In this document: in pieces, positions 8,701 to 16,446 of the stretch | Layout of the letters: each line of letters opens with the position of its first letter | Numbering within the stretch: the stretch's first letter is position 1 | NCBI GenBank assembly: GCA_900547345.1 | Contig: URGG01000005.1 | Coordinates: forward strand, 1 to 42,812 | Source of the DNA: an uncultured Collinsella sp. | Lineage (GTDB): Bacteria > Actinomycetota > Coriobacteriia > Coriobacteriales > Coriobacteriaceae | DNA: 42,812 nt | Direction: 5' to 3' | Made by a program: the position numbers and the translations under genes | The notes under the pieces: model-generated | Databases searched by the model: none | The model's input: the letters and a program-made list of their open reading frames with translations, nothing else | What the model was told of the DNA's origin: nothing

Positions 8701-9582
8701 GCTGGTGGTGGGGTGTATCGCTATACGCTCGGCGATGCAGAGGCGACGCAGATTTATGATGCGGCTGGCCATTACCAGTACTGTGACTCTCCGGTCATTG
8801 CCGATGCATCTGGCAACCTGTACTACATCAATGACTCGGGCACGCTGTTCAAGCTTGGGGCCGTTGAGTCTTGGACGGTTGCCTTTAATTCCAACGGCGG
8901 GTCTGCTTGCGACACTAAGTTTGTTGCTACGTCCGATGGCAAGCTGGTCAAGCCGGCCGATCCGATGCGCGATGGCTACACTTTCGGCGGTTGGTATACC
9001 GATGAGCCTTGCACGCAGGCGTACGACTTCAGTACGCCGGTGACGGCCGACCTGACGTTGTATGCCAAGTGGACCAAGAATGCCGTTAACCCTGGCGGTA
9101 ATGGCGGTTCAGGCTCCAATGGCGGCAATGGCGGCGTTGGTTCGAATGGCGGCGGCGGTTCTAGTACCGGTACTGGTTCCGGCACTGGCGCTGGCGCTGG
9201 TTCTGGCTCCGGCTCGAAGGGCGGCGCTATTGCCCCGGGCCAGAAGCCGGTGACCAAGACGACGGTGTCGACCAAGACCGAGACCAGGGACAACAAGTCC
9301 GACAAGAAGGACTCCGATAAGTCCGATAAGAAGGACGAGAAGAAGTCTGACAAGAAGTCTGACAGGAAGTCTGACAGGAAGGACGGCAAGTCCGACAAGA
9401 AGTCCGACAAGAAGTCCGATTCCAAGTCCGATACGGGTGCTGTTTCCACGACCACTGCTAAGAAGTCCTCTAGTGCTTCCGAGCAGGAGACTGGCACCAA
9501 CCCGCTCGCCATTGTTGGCGTTGCCGCCGGCGTCATCGGTCTCGCCATCGTCGGCGTGTTCGTGTTCACCAAACGTCGGTAG
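5776..9582 (+). CDS. Large secreted, membrane-anchored surface protein with four DUF4430 (transcobalamin-like) domains and a beta-propeller
   Basis: The protein has 1268 residues from ATG 5776 (TAGGAGA at 5766-5772). Rough order: basic N-region and hydrophobic signal segment GLVAFLAFAMAF (about 27-38) with possible cleavage after QLWA; Ala/Thr/Glu-rich spacer; four DUF4430 repeats at about 148-260, 268-375, 383-488 and 498-608, three of which carry SITSPxDG; the paired YWxLFVxG/YWRFYVNG motif occurs in all in some form; a PQQ/WD-like beta-propeller at about 654-1031; one InlB-type repeat (FNSNGG...GYTFGGWYTD...YAKW) at 1033-1101; Gly/Ser linker; Lys/Ser/Asp tract at 1172-1221; C-terminal transmembrane helix and KRR tail. 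DUF4430 is related to the cobalamin-binding beta domain of transcobalamin and intrinsic factor. With the B12 riboswitch upstream, a surface B12-capture role is inferred. No LPXTG motif is seen. Confidence 0.88.
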   Translation: MDMFVDERQRVSHRRGAIARGVAKRGLVAFLAFAMAFSTTPSQLWAEGAEGIADAVAQAATPSEGTGAADGAADQGKAEVSDSEGAPAAGAATTEAATGDEGSTTGESPATSEQSSTASAGQAGSAAAAAVQTENPTETGDVAKKQVEVSFSIIGTDADGKAQTWVAPTQLKLDEGATAADAFIKLQEKTGFKVKYDPNTAYGFYLESITSPSDGRTLAYDPTTYAYWQLFVDGASSSVGASSVKLTQGQKIEFAYTAGSSSPVVKDQVAANVTVIGRDAQGKTQTWVDNAQYVVTSGSSALDLTKVALEANDIDAVAAGSFILSLKYNGVELGTPQDYSTYWQLFINGKSSDYTADNVTIHVGDTVTWFYGGWGDQLPSDSVHASVQVLGKDKDGKQQIWASTGQTSLKAGSTAKDLLEQVGLTLDAGESSWGWFLNGITSPFDGKSYGWDAATKSYWRFYVNGKFADVGAGAYKLQEGDAVTFMYGADADALPGQVLGSADVIGPDVNGNNTRWGTASNVSLPEGSTAQNLIETVLKAKGVAYKGSQSGEYWFLNSITSPFDHKPYGWDGATGKYWHLYINGEPSLLCANQITLQSGDKVTLAYTTDNSPMPDPDKIVVDPSATTPDWDAEWAGYGNSGNGSTVTDAKTPAQAAGLKWAFDWKVESGQQYANCSEPVIANGFVYIATENELIKIDSSTGKKVASAPLASKVSYTSRPIYTNGLIIVPLNGGAVQAITADKLICKWLTPGLTDLTQSSCTVVSDGEYVYVGTADGKKYVNGSFTRIKIATGEVSWQNIDAAEGYYWTGAALTDKYAIVPTSAGTLKCIDKATGDVVSTMKLGVLANADCVADPSNGSTFYQMTHDGKLHVISLSAKGVLSEQKTVDLGLTNNMSAPAVSGDNLIVGGQTATGSALVLYNLKTGKTTMVTAADGKELPAGFNGIAATPLVSVQGGKTYVYFTVNSADSKDYVSYSAGGGVYRYTLGDAEATQIYDAAGHYQYCDSPVIADASGNLYYINDSGTLFKLGAVESWTVAFNSNGGSACDTKFVATSDGKLVKPADPMRDGYTFGGWYTDEPCTQAYDFSTPVTADLTLYAKWTKNAVNPGGNGGSGSNGGNGGVGSNGGGGSSTGTGSGTGAGAGSGSGSKGGAIAPGQKPVTKTTVSTKTETRDNKSDKKDSDKSDKKDEKKSDKKSDRKSDRKDGKSDKKSDKKSDSKSDTGAVSTTTAKKSSSASEQETGTNPLAIVGVAAGVIGLAIVGVFVFTKRR

Positions 9583-9591
9583 GTGAGGGTT

Positions 9592-10500
9592 GTGTCCAAT
9601 AAATCCAAGGACGCTGACCCCAAGCAACCAGATTCCTCGTTCATTCAGTTCGACGATGCAAAGCAACAGGGCGCCGCTTCGGCGGCGTCCGCCTCTCGTC
9701 GCAAGGCGCTCCTTGGCGTTCTTGCTGCCGCGTGCACCATTCTGATCGTCGTCTCGCTGGGCTTCGTCCATCCTTCCGAGAGCGGCGCCTGGTCCATTGA
9801 CTGGATCGTTCAGACCGTGACGGGGGAGAGCGTCGTCGCCAAGGACACCAAGGGGTCTGGCTCGTCTGCCGCTTCGGGCGAGGCCAGTTCCAAGGATTCC
9901 AAGTCATCGAATGACGCAAAAGACGAGTCCAAGGGTTCGAACGACGGCAAGGACGATTCCGAGTCTTCGGACAAGGAATCAGACAAAAACTCGGATAGCA
10001 AGAAGTCCGAGGACCGGGGCGGCAAGAAGTCTGGCGATAAATCCGCTGCCCAGAATACGGGCGCCGGCGATACTTCCGAGGTGTCTGGTGGTGCTTCTTC
10101 GGGCGGTGGCCAGTCGTCTAATGGAGCCTCATCCTCTAATGGTGGAAACGCCTCCTCGGGCGGTCAGGGCGGCTCACAGGAGTCCAACTACGTTACGGTG
10201 ACGGTTTCGGTCACATCGAGCGCCGTGGGCAATCCTGTGTCCTCTGGTGGCACCTTTACCTTTAACGAAGGCGCTACCGTCTACGATGCCCTGTGCGCGC
10301 TGGGCCTTTCTGTTAATGCCGAAAACTCGCCTCTTTATCACGGCGTATACGTGAAGGCAATTGGTGGGCTTGCCGAGTATGAACACGGCGGCACTAGTGG
10401 CTGGTGTTATTCCGTTAATGGCTCACAACCCATGACGGCCTGCAGTAACTACGTTCTCTCCAATGGCGACAACGTGGTCTGGTATTACGTTACAGGCTAG
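9592..10500 (+). CDS. Membrane-anchored surface protein with a C-terminal DUF4430 (transcobalamin-like) domain
   Basis: The start is GTG 9592, spaced from AGGTGAGG at 9581-9588; an in-frame GTG at 9583 is the alternative. The gene begins within 10 bases of the stop of the large surface protein, so it shares the riboswitch-controlled transcript. The ~302 residues comprise a short cytoplasmic N-terminus, one transmembrane segment (LLGVLAAACTILIVVSLGF), a long Ser/Lys/Asp/Gly-rich stalk, and a C-terminal domain (EGATVYDALCALGL, GTSGWCYSVNG, NGDNVVWYYVTG) that matches DUF4430. The topology is inverted relative to its partner: N-terminal anchor with the binding domain at the far end. It may hand cobalamin to, or take it from, the larger protein; that is inference. 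A strong terminator follows. Confidence 0.85.
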   Translation: MSNKSKDADPKQPDSSFIQFDDAKQQGAASAASASRRKALLGVLAAACTILIVVSLGFVHPSESGAWSIDWIVQTVTGESVVAKDTKGSGSSAASGEASSKDSKSSNDAKDESKGSNDGKDDSESSDKESDKNSDSKKSEDRGGKKSGDKSAAQNTGAGDTSEVSGGASSGGGQSSNGASSSNGGNASSGGQGGSQESNYVTVTVSVTSSAVGNPVSSGGTFTFNEGATVYDALCALGLSVNAENSPLYHGVYVKAIGGLAEYEHGGTSGWCYSVNGSQPMTACSNYVLSNGDNVVWYYVTG

Positions 10501-10520
10501 GGACCTCGACATATCGCACC

Positions 10521-10562
10521 AAACGGGCGGTTCGGACAAACATCCGGGCCGCCCGTTTTTCG
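10521..10562 (+). terminator. Rho-independent terminator of the B12 surface-protein operon
   Basis: The stem ACGGGCGG/CCGCCCGT is followed directly by a T-run, 20 bases after the last stop codon. Confidence 0.8.
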
Positions 10563-10599
10563 TGCGAATGGGACTGGGTCGCCGGGTCTCTCGGCAAAC

Positions 10600-10634
10600 A
10601 AAAAACCGGTTGGAATGGGAATTCCAACCGGTTA
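10600..10634 (-). terminator. Rho-independent terminator of the minus-strand GtrA gene
   Basis: Read on the minus strand, AACCGGTTGGAATT and its complement form a long stem followed by TTTTTTG. It sits 25 bases beyond the GtrA stop codon. Confidence 0.8.
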
Positions 10635-10659
10635 TACATTCAAGCAAATAGTGAATCGA

Positions 10660-11067
10660 CTATGACCGTGCGCCCTCGAGGAAGAAGCGGCGGCTGAAGT
10701 AGTTGTACCAGGTGACGAGGAACGTGGCGATGGCCTTCATGGCTTGGTAGCCGATGCTCAAAAACGTGACGCCCACAAACATATACAGGTCGTTGAGGCC
10801 CAGGCCGATCACCGACAGGATGGTGAAGATCGTGAACTCGCGCTTGCGGCTCATGCCTTCGCGGTGGTCGAACACGTACTTCATGCTGAGCCAGTAGTTG
10901 ACCACGACGGACGTGATAAACGAAACCGTGGTGCTCATCAAAAAGTCGAGGTGGAACAGCTCGACGAGCGCAATGAGCATGCCCCAGTCGATGCCAAAGG
11001 AGATAAGACCCACGACAGCAAACTTGAGGAACTGCTTGGTATGAGGTTGTGCCAGCGCCTTGCGCAC
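10660..11067 (-). CDS. GtrA-family membrane protein (copy 1)
   Basis: The protein has 135 residues with four predicted transmembrane helices (FLKFAVVGLISFGIDWGMLI, FLMSTTVSFITSVVVNYWL, FTIFTILSVIGLGLNDLYMF, MKAIATFLVTWYNYF), the GtrA pattern. It also carries the conserved SMKYVFDHREGMSRKREF loop shared with the paralogue at 11287. GtrA proteins are thought to help move lipid-linked sugars across the membrane. No glycosyltransferase partner is adjacent. The start is GTG 11067 with only a weak ribosome site (GGATGTGA), so the start is less certain than the identity. Confidence 0.85.
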   Translation of the reverse strand: MRKALAQPHTKQFLKFAVVGLISFGIDWGMLIALVELFHLDFLMSTTVSFITSVVVNYWLSMKYVFDHREGMSRKREFTIFTILSVIGLGLNDLYMFVGVTFLSIGYQAMKAIATFLVTWYNYFSRRFFLEGARS

Positions 11068-11220
11068 GTAATCACATCCAATGCGTTGATGAATCGAGCA
11101 GAGGATACTTTAGAGCTTTTACAAGGGAAACGTAAGGTCTTTGCCAATAACTATATGAACTCGCCAAATTTTCAAGAGCTAATCCGCAAACGTTAAAAAT
11201 TTGCCCGTAAACGAGCGACA

Positions 11221-11260
11221 CCCACGGACGATACTGCGCTGAGTGCGCGTCGTCCGTGGG
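11221..11260. repeat. Perfect inverted repeat between the two GtrA genes
   Basis: CCCACGGACGA and TCGTCCGTGGG form an 11-bp stem around an 18-base loop. No T-run follows on either strand, so it is not a canonical terminator. It may stabilise or attenuate the minus-strand message. Confidence 0.6.
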
Positions 11261-11286
11261 CGCCGTAATGCTGCAGGGGTTTCGAG

Positions 11287-11682
11287 CTATTTTGTCTCGT
11301 CGCCCTCCAGGAAGATTTTTCGGGTCACAAAGTTGTAGACCATGACAAGCGCGGTGGCACAAATCTTGGCGATATTGGCCTCGAGCCCCAGACCGGCGTT
11401 GAGCGCCAGCACGATGCCGTCGTTGAGCACCAAACCGATCACGGACAGCACGACAAAGATGATGAACTCGCGGCGGCGGCTCATGCCTTCCTTGTGCGCA
11501 AACACGTACTTCATGCTTGCGAGGTAGTTAAAGATGAGTGAGATGATAAAGCCGCTGGTGTTGGCGATTAGGATGTTGAGGCCGAGACCGTAGTGGAGCA
11601 GATTCATAATGCCAAAGTCGATAACCGTGGCAATGACACCGACGACGCCAAATTTCATGATCTGCGCAAGGAGCTTTTGCAT
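11287..11682 (-). CDS. GtrA-family membrane protein (copy 2)
   Basis: The protein has 131 residues and four transmembrane helices, paralogous to copy 1: both contain (L/A)SMKYVFxHxEGMSR(K/R)REF and end in a FLEG motif. I chose ATG 11682 because AAGGCAGG lies just upstream on the minus strand; an extension to 11745 would add 21 residues with no GtrA similarity. Family members are proposed flippases for undecaprenyl-linked sugars. Copy 1 lies downstream in the same direction with a 220-base gap, so the two may be separately transcribed. Confidence 0.87.
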   Translation of the reverse strand: MQKLLAQIMKFGVVGVIATVIDFGIMNLLHYGLGLNILIANTSGFIISLIFNYLASMKYVFAHKEGMSRRREFIIFVVLSVIGLVLNDGIVLALNAGLGLEANIAKICATALVMVYNFVTRKIFLEGDETK

Positions 11683-11760
11683 GGTACCTGCCTTAGGGTG
11701 GCGCGGGGACGCCGTGGGGATGACAAACTCAGCAAGTTTAGCCAATCCCCGCGGGTGGTG

Positions 11761-13677
11761 CTAGGCGCGCTCCTCGATAGCACCGTTTCTATATGCATCG
11801 AGCAGCTGACGCAGGTCTTGGATCTGGCTGCGGATCTTGGCGCCAGTATCGGTGTCGCTCACCATGCGGCGACGGTCCGCTTGGTCAAAACGGTTGGTCT
11901 CGCTTTCGATGTCCACGTTGCGCGTGAGTGCCTCGGCAACCGTCGTAAAGGCCCGGTGCGACTTGAGGCGGCAGCCGCGCGAGCTCGAGATGAGCGTATA
12001 GCCGGCGATGCCCGTCTTGGGATGGTAAGCGCGGCAGAAGCCGCCATCGATGACCAGCAGCTTGCCCTCGGCGCGGATGGGCTGCTCGCCCTTGGTGGTT
12101 TTAACGGGTGTGTGGCCGTTGATGATGTGGCCGGTCGGCGAGCATGCCATGGGCGCGACGCCAAACTCGCGCATGATGTCGTCGCAGACCGAGGGCGACT
12201 TGGTAAGCGTAAAGTACGGGTCCATCGGCTCGACCCAGGTGCTCTTATCGGCGATATAGGCGCGCTCAAAGGTACGCACCAGGCGTCCGCTGGCGGGTGA
12301 ATTGAAGCCAATCCACAGGTACCACATCCAGTCGAGGGCATCGCGGTCGCCCACGCGCCACGCGCGGCGGGCGATGTGGTCGCAAAAATCGAGATAATCG
12401 CGGCCAGCGTGCCAGGTGCCCAGGCAGTTCATGCTGCTAAAGGTGCCGTCTTCGTTGAGCGGAACGCAGCCGTGGAAGAGCAGGTTGCCGTTGGCGACCT
12501 TGTACATCGAGCCGTGGGTGTAGAGGAAATCGATATGGCGATGCAGGTGATCGGCGGTGACAAACTCGGACACGAGCTTGTCGATGATGTGCTGCTCCTG
12601 AGACGTGAGCGTGTAGGGGTCCGCCGGGTCGACGGTGGGGAAGTCGTTGGTCGTGAGCGGCCACACGCTGCCGTCGGCGAGCGTGACCGTGCCGGTGTCG
12701 TGGTCGATCTTGTCGAGTAACAGGCGGTCGGTCATGTCGAACTCGGGGTGGCGCTGGATAATCTGGCCCTCGAGCTTAAAGAGCAGCACGTTGATGGCCT
12801 TGATCAGCGGGGTGATGGACTCACCGGCGGTTTAGGTGGCATCGGCAAAGGCGACAAGCTCACGCAGCGAGATGCCGTAGTCGTTCTCCAGGATCTCGTA
12901 GTTGTCGTAGCGCAGGTTGTTGCGCAACACCGTGGCGATGCAGGCGGGCTCACCGGCCGCAGCGCCCATCCACAGCAGGTCGTGGTTGCCCCACTGGATG
13001 TCGAGTGAATGGTAGGTGAGCAGACGGTCCATAATCTTGGCCGCGCCGCCGCCGCGGTCGAAGATGTCGCCCACCAGGTGCAGGTGGTCGACGGCCAGGC
13101 GCTTGATGAGCGAGGCGAGCGACTCGATAAAGTCGTCGGCGCTGGCGGTCTCCAGGATGGACTCCACGATGCGCTCGTGATAGCGCACGCGGTAGTTGTT
13201 CTCGTCCGGGTGCGTGTGCAACAACTCGTCGATGATGTAGGCGTAATCGCGCGGGATGGCCTTACGCACCTTGGAGCGCGTGTAGCGGCTTGAAAGTGAG
13301 CGCGCGACCATGATGAGCTGGTCAAGCATCGTCTTGTACCAGGTTGGCGAGTCCTCGCGCCGGCTGCGGACCAGGTCGATCTTCTCGCGCGGGTAGTAGA
13401 TGAGCGTACACAGCTCGCCCTTTTCGTCAAAGGAGAGCGTGTCGCCAAAGATCTCGTCGACATGTTCGCGCACGACGCCCGAGCAGTTGTTGAGGATGTG
13501 CATAAAGGCTTCGTACTCGCCATGCACGTCGCTCATAAAATGCTCGGTGCCTTTGGGTAGGTTGAGGATGGCCGAGAGGTTGATGATCTCGGTAAACGCG
13601 GATTGCTCGGTGGGAAACTGTCTCGACAGCAGGCGCAGATACTTGAAGTCTTGCGGATTGCGATCGAATGCGACCAT
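11761..13677 (-). pseudogene. fbp: Class III fructose-1,6-bisphosphatase, interrupted by an in-frame TAA
   Basis: The frame spans 639 codons from ATG 13677 (GGAAGGTG ribosome site at 13682-13689) and is broken only by TAA at 12834-12832 (codon 282). Both halves belong to the Firmicutes-type Fbp, which dephosphorylates fructose-1,6-bisphosphate in gluconeogenesis. The N-terminal half holds the metallophosphatase motifs SDVHGE, GDIFDRGGG and GNHDLLWMG. The C-terminal half starts about ITPLIKAINVLLFKLEGQII and ends IEERA. The family usually reads FADATY just before the break, so a Tyr codon probably became TAA. Split products would likely be inactive, which would matter because no other fbp is in the window. 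It may be a sequence error. Confidence 0.87.
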
Positions 13678-13997
13678 GAAACACCTTCCGATGGGGCTGG
13701 TAAAACTGATAAACAGCGTCAAACGTTTATCAGTATGCGCCGCTTTTGTTTCGATTTTGCGCCAGCGGCTGAATTGTCGGCTGAACGGTTTGGTAAATCG
13801 ATTTAGTTGAGGTAGATATGGTGGTTGGGTGGAGACGACAGAGGGTGTTTTCTCAGATATTTATGCGTGGGGCCGGTGGAGACGATGGTGGTAAAGATGT
13901 TCACTATTTTTGGTTCGATTTGGTAAATAGTGGACATATGTACCGCATGTAGGCTCACTGTGCGATAATTTGCGCAGCAATGAGTAAGGAGCCTCAT
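13678..13997. promoter_or_regulatory. Divergent intergenic region between fbp and degV, with two inverted repeats
   Basis: No gene is seen in these 320 bases. Two palindromes stand out: CTGATAAAC (13706-13714)/GTTTATCAG (13725-13733), just upstream of fbp, and GTTCACTATTT (13899-13909)/AAATAGTGGAC (13925-13935; one mismatch), upstream of degV. A -10-like GATAAT at 13964-13969 precedes degV. GGTGGAGACGA occurs twice, at about 13829 and 13875. The palindromes are plausible operators but their regulators are unknown. Confidence 0.5.
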
Positions 13998-14888
13998 ATG
14001 AGTGATTTTGTCCTGACCTGTGAATCCGCCGCCGACCGAACCCGTGAGTTCTTTGCGTCGCGCAATATCCCTGTCGTGTGTTTTCATTACGAGATCGACG
14101 ATGTTGTCTATACGGACGATCTGTATCAGTCGATTACGCCGGACAAGTTTTTTGCCCAGATTGCCGCGGGCGCCATGCCCAAGACGTCTCAGGTGAGCGT
14201 GGGTGAGTACGAGGAGTTTTGGGAGCCGTTTGTTGCCGAGGGTAAAGACGTGCTGCACCTGACGTTGTCGTCGGGTATTTCGGGCACGTATGGATCGGCC
14301 TGCGTCGCGGCGCAGATGCTTGCGGATCGCTATCCCCAGGGCGGCAAGGTACGCGTCATCGATTCGCTGGGGGCGTCTTCGGGCTTTGGTCTGTTGCTGG
14401 AATATGCCGCCGACGTGCGCGATAGCGGGGCTTCACTCGACGAGACGGCCGCTTGGATCGAGGAGCATAAACTCAACCTGCACCACTGGTTCTTCTCGAC
14501 CGATCTGTCGAGCTACCTGCGCGGCGGTCGCATTTCGGCCGCGAGCGCGATCATCGGCACGGCGCTCAAGATTTGCCCGCTTATGACGGTCGATTGCGAA
14601 GGTAAGCTGTCGCCACGTGAGAAGATTCGCACTAAGAAGCGAGCGATTTCCGAGATGGCTAAGACCATGATGGCACACGTACAGGACGGTGCAGATTATT
14701 CGGGTAAGTGCATCATGTCGCAGTCGGCGTGCCGCGAGGATGCCGAGGCGGTCGCGGCGCTGATTGAGGAACAGGTTCCGCAGCTTAAAGGCAAGATTGA
14801 GATCAATGACATCGGTACTCTGATTGGCTCGCATACCGGACCTGGTACGGTGGCGCTCTTCTTTATGGGCGACAAGCGCGTGGATTAA
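13998..14888 (+). CDS. DegV family fatty-acid-binding protein (copy 1)
   Basis: The protein has 296 residues from ATG 13998 (AAGGAG at 13986-13991). DegV/FakB signatures are KTSQVS (family TSQPS-like), LTLSSGISGTY with the lipid-head Ser, RGGRIS and IGSHTGPGT near the C-terminus. FakB proteins present a bound fatty acid to the kinase FakA. No fakA/DhaK-like gene is in this window. The second DegV at 32198 is more diverged in these motifs. The gene ends 40 bases before a GC hairpin shared with the convergent gene. Confidence 0.9.
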   Translation: MSDFVLTCESAADRTREFFASRNIPVVCFHYEIDDVVYTDDLYQSITPDKFFAQIAAGAMPKTSQVSVGEYEEFWEPFVAEGKDVLHLTLSSGISGTYGSACVAAQMLADRYPQGGKVRVIDSLGASSGFGLLLEYAADVRDSGASLDETAAWIEEHKLNLHHWFFSTDLSSYLRGGRISAASAIIGTALKICPLMTVDCEGKLSPREKIRTKKRAISEMAKTMMAHVQDGADYSGKCIMSQSACREDAEAVAALIEEQVPQLKGKIEINDIGTLIGSHTGPGTVALFFMGDKRVD

Positions 14889-14925
14889 TTTGCCCCATCA
14901 CGTCGCTGCATGATTGCTCAAACGA

Positions 14926-14962
14926 AAACGGCCCGCCTCACGTTTGTGGGGCGGGCCAAGAT
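14926..14962. terminator. Bidirectional terminator-like hairpin between degV and the TIM-barrel gene
   Basis: GGCCCGCC (14929-14937) and GGCGGGCC (14950-14957) form a stem with extra TCA/TGG pairing. AAAA lies to its left and a short T-run to its right, so it can serve both convergent genes. Confidence 0.65.
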
Positions 14963-14968
14963 GTTTTG

Positions 14969-16060
14969 CTAGCGTTTCTTTCCGCGGAAGAAAAAGCCGT
15001 GCAGTGACGGCTTGAGGCCGCGGTTGGCGCGATGCTCCTCGACGCGCTCGTGGATCGAAGCGACGCGCTCGATGACTTCGTCGGGAATCGGCACATCGGG
15101 ATTCATGTTCTCGACTTGGCTGACCTCGGCGGCGGCGACCTGGTCGATAATGGGCACGTCGTCGCGCGAGATGACAGGTGTGGCGTCTTCCTTCATCTTG
15201 CGATAACGCTGCATCATGTCGGTCTGTAGCTGCTGGGCCGAAGGCGGTGTCCAGATGATGGCGTTGGCGCCGGCGGCGATGGTCTCGCGAATGTTCTCGG
15301 GCGTCTTGCCGCCCGGCGCGATAAGCGGCAGGTTGGGATAGTGCTCGCGCAGCTCGCGTAGGACCTGGGGCGTGTTCTTGCCGGCGGCGATGTTGAGAAT
15401 CTTGGCTCCAGCGCGCACCTTGGCGTGGGCATCGTCGTCGCAGCGAACGACCGTGGCGATGACGGGGATGTCGGCGATGTTGGTGATGTGCTCGACCATC
15501 TCGGCAGTAGCGGGGGAGTTGACCACGCAGCCCGTCGCGCCCTGCATCTCGGAGACGGCTGCCATCTGCACGGAGCGCTTACCGGTCGTAGTTCCGCCAC
15601 CCACGCCTACAAAGACCGGGCACTCGGCGACGGTCAGCAGCGCTTGCGTAATGGCGGGCTGCGGCGTGAAAGGGTAGACCGCAAAGACGGCGTCGGCGTT
15701 GGAGTTGCGGATAACCGCGACATCGGTGGTGTAAATGAGCGACTTGATGCGTCGGCCAAAGAGCGTGAAGCCGCTGGCCTCCTCGATCTCGTCGGGCATG
15801 CGAAGGGCAGCCTTGCGCAGGCGTCCGTCGATGGGCAGGGGCTCCATAGGGAGCAGGCCGTTGGGCGTGACGGCTACTTGGGGCTCGGTGAACTCGTCTG
15901 CAAGCTCGACCTCGGAAAAATCGACCGAGGCGACGATGTCCTTGTGCACCTCGGCGGGCACATCGATGGGAGCTTGGTCGTTTGCCGCCGCAGGCGTGTC
16001 GAAGGAGCTGGTGCCGACGAAGGCGTCGACGCGCTCATTTAAATCGTTGAGGGTATCCAT
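14969..16060 (-). CDS. Uncharacterised TIM-barrel protein with IMPDH/KDPG-aldolase-like phosphate loop
   Basis: The protein has 363 residues. The middle (about residues 95-275) reads like a beta/alpha barrel: FVGVGGGTTTGKRSV, TGCVVNSPATAEM, DIPVIATVVRCDDDA, GAKILNIAAGKNTPQV, LPLIAPGGKTPENI and GANAIIWTPPS, with alternating strands and a C-terminal GG loop typical of phosphate binding. The N-terminal ~70 residues and the basic C-terminal tail (FFFRGKKR) are extensions. I do not recognise a characterised function, and 'hydrolase' labels on such proteins have no support in the sequence. It converges on degV and has a weak ribosome site. Confidence 0.75.
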   Translation of the reverse strand: MDTLNDLNERVDAFVGTSSFDTPAAANDQAPIDVPAEVHKDIVASVDFSEVELADEFTEPQVAVTPNGLLPMEPLPIDGRLRKAALRMPDEIEEASGFTLFGRRIKSLIYTTDVAVIRNSNADAVFAVYPFTPQPAITQALLTVAECPVFVGVGGGTTTGKRSVQMAAVSEMQGATGCVVNSPATAEMVEHITNIADIPVIATVVRCDDDAHAKVRAGAKILNIAAGKNTPQVLRELREHYPNLPLIAPGGKTPENIRETIAAGANAIIWTPPSAQQLQTDMMQRYRKMKEDATPVISRDDVPIIDQVAAAEVSQVENMNPDVPIPDEVIERVASIHERVEEHRANRGLKPSLHGFFFRGKKR

Positions 16061-16251
16061 GGAGGCTCGATTCTATGTGATAACGGCCGGCGCTATGCAG
16101 CCGGAATTGCGAATGCTAAATCGTTTGACGAGTTGATTTTTCCCCGCCGCGCCATCCGTTAGACCGAAGGGCCGGTGAACGTGAAGGAGCTGTGGTGGCG
16201 GGGATCGAGGTGCTATCTTGAAAGTCCCGTTTACAAGAGAGGTGACGCGGT

Positions 16252-16422
16252 ATGGAATTTTCGGCAATGTTGGGCTCGATTGGCCTGTGTGTGGGCGCAA
16301 TCGTTGCCGCCGCGGTCATCTACTTTGTGGTCACGGCCATTAAGGGCAAAAGGGCCGAACGCAAGGAGCGCGCGATGCTTAAACAGCATCGCGACCAGCA
16401 GGGCAAACGCGCACAGAGATAG
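16252..16422 (+). CDS. Small single-pass membrane protein, 56 residues
   Basis: ATG 16252 follows AGAGGTGA at 16237-16244. The product starts MEFSAML, has one transmembrane helix (IGLCVGAIVAAAVIYFVVTAI) and a strongly basic, helical tail (KGKRAERKERAMLKQHRDQQ). A -10-like TATCTT lies at 16214-16219. It converges with the RNA methyltransferase gene 24 bases away. The function is unknown. The ribosome site and membrane-plus-basic-tail composition argue that it is real. Confidence 0.65.
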   Translation: MEFSAMLGSIGLCVGAIVAAAVIYFVVTAIKGKRAERKERAMLKQHRDQQGKRAQR

Positions 16423-16446
16423 CTTGTTGAGTTTTGGATCCGTGCG

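Noticed and set aside
9480..9582. Sortase LPXTG signal at the end of the large surface protein
   Set aside because: No LPXTG is present; only a hydrophobic helix and a basic tail are seen.
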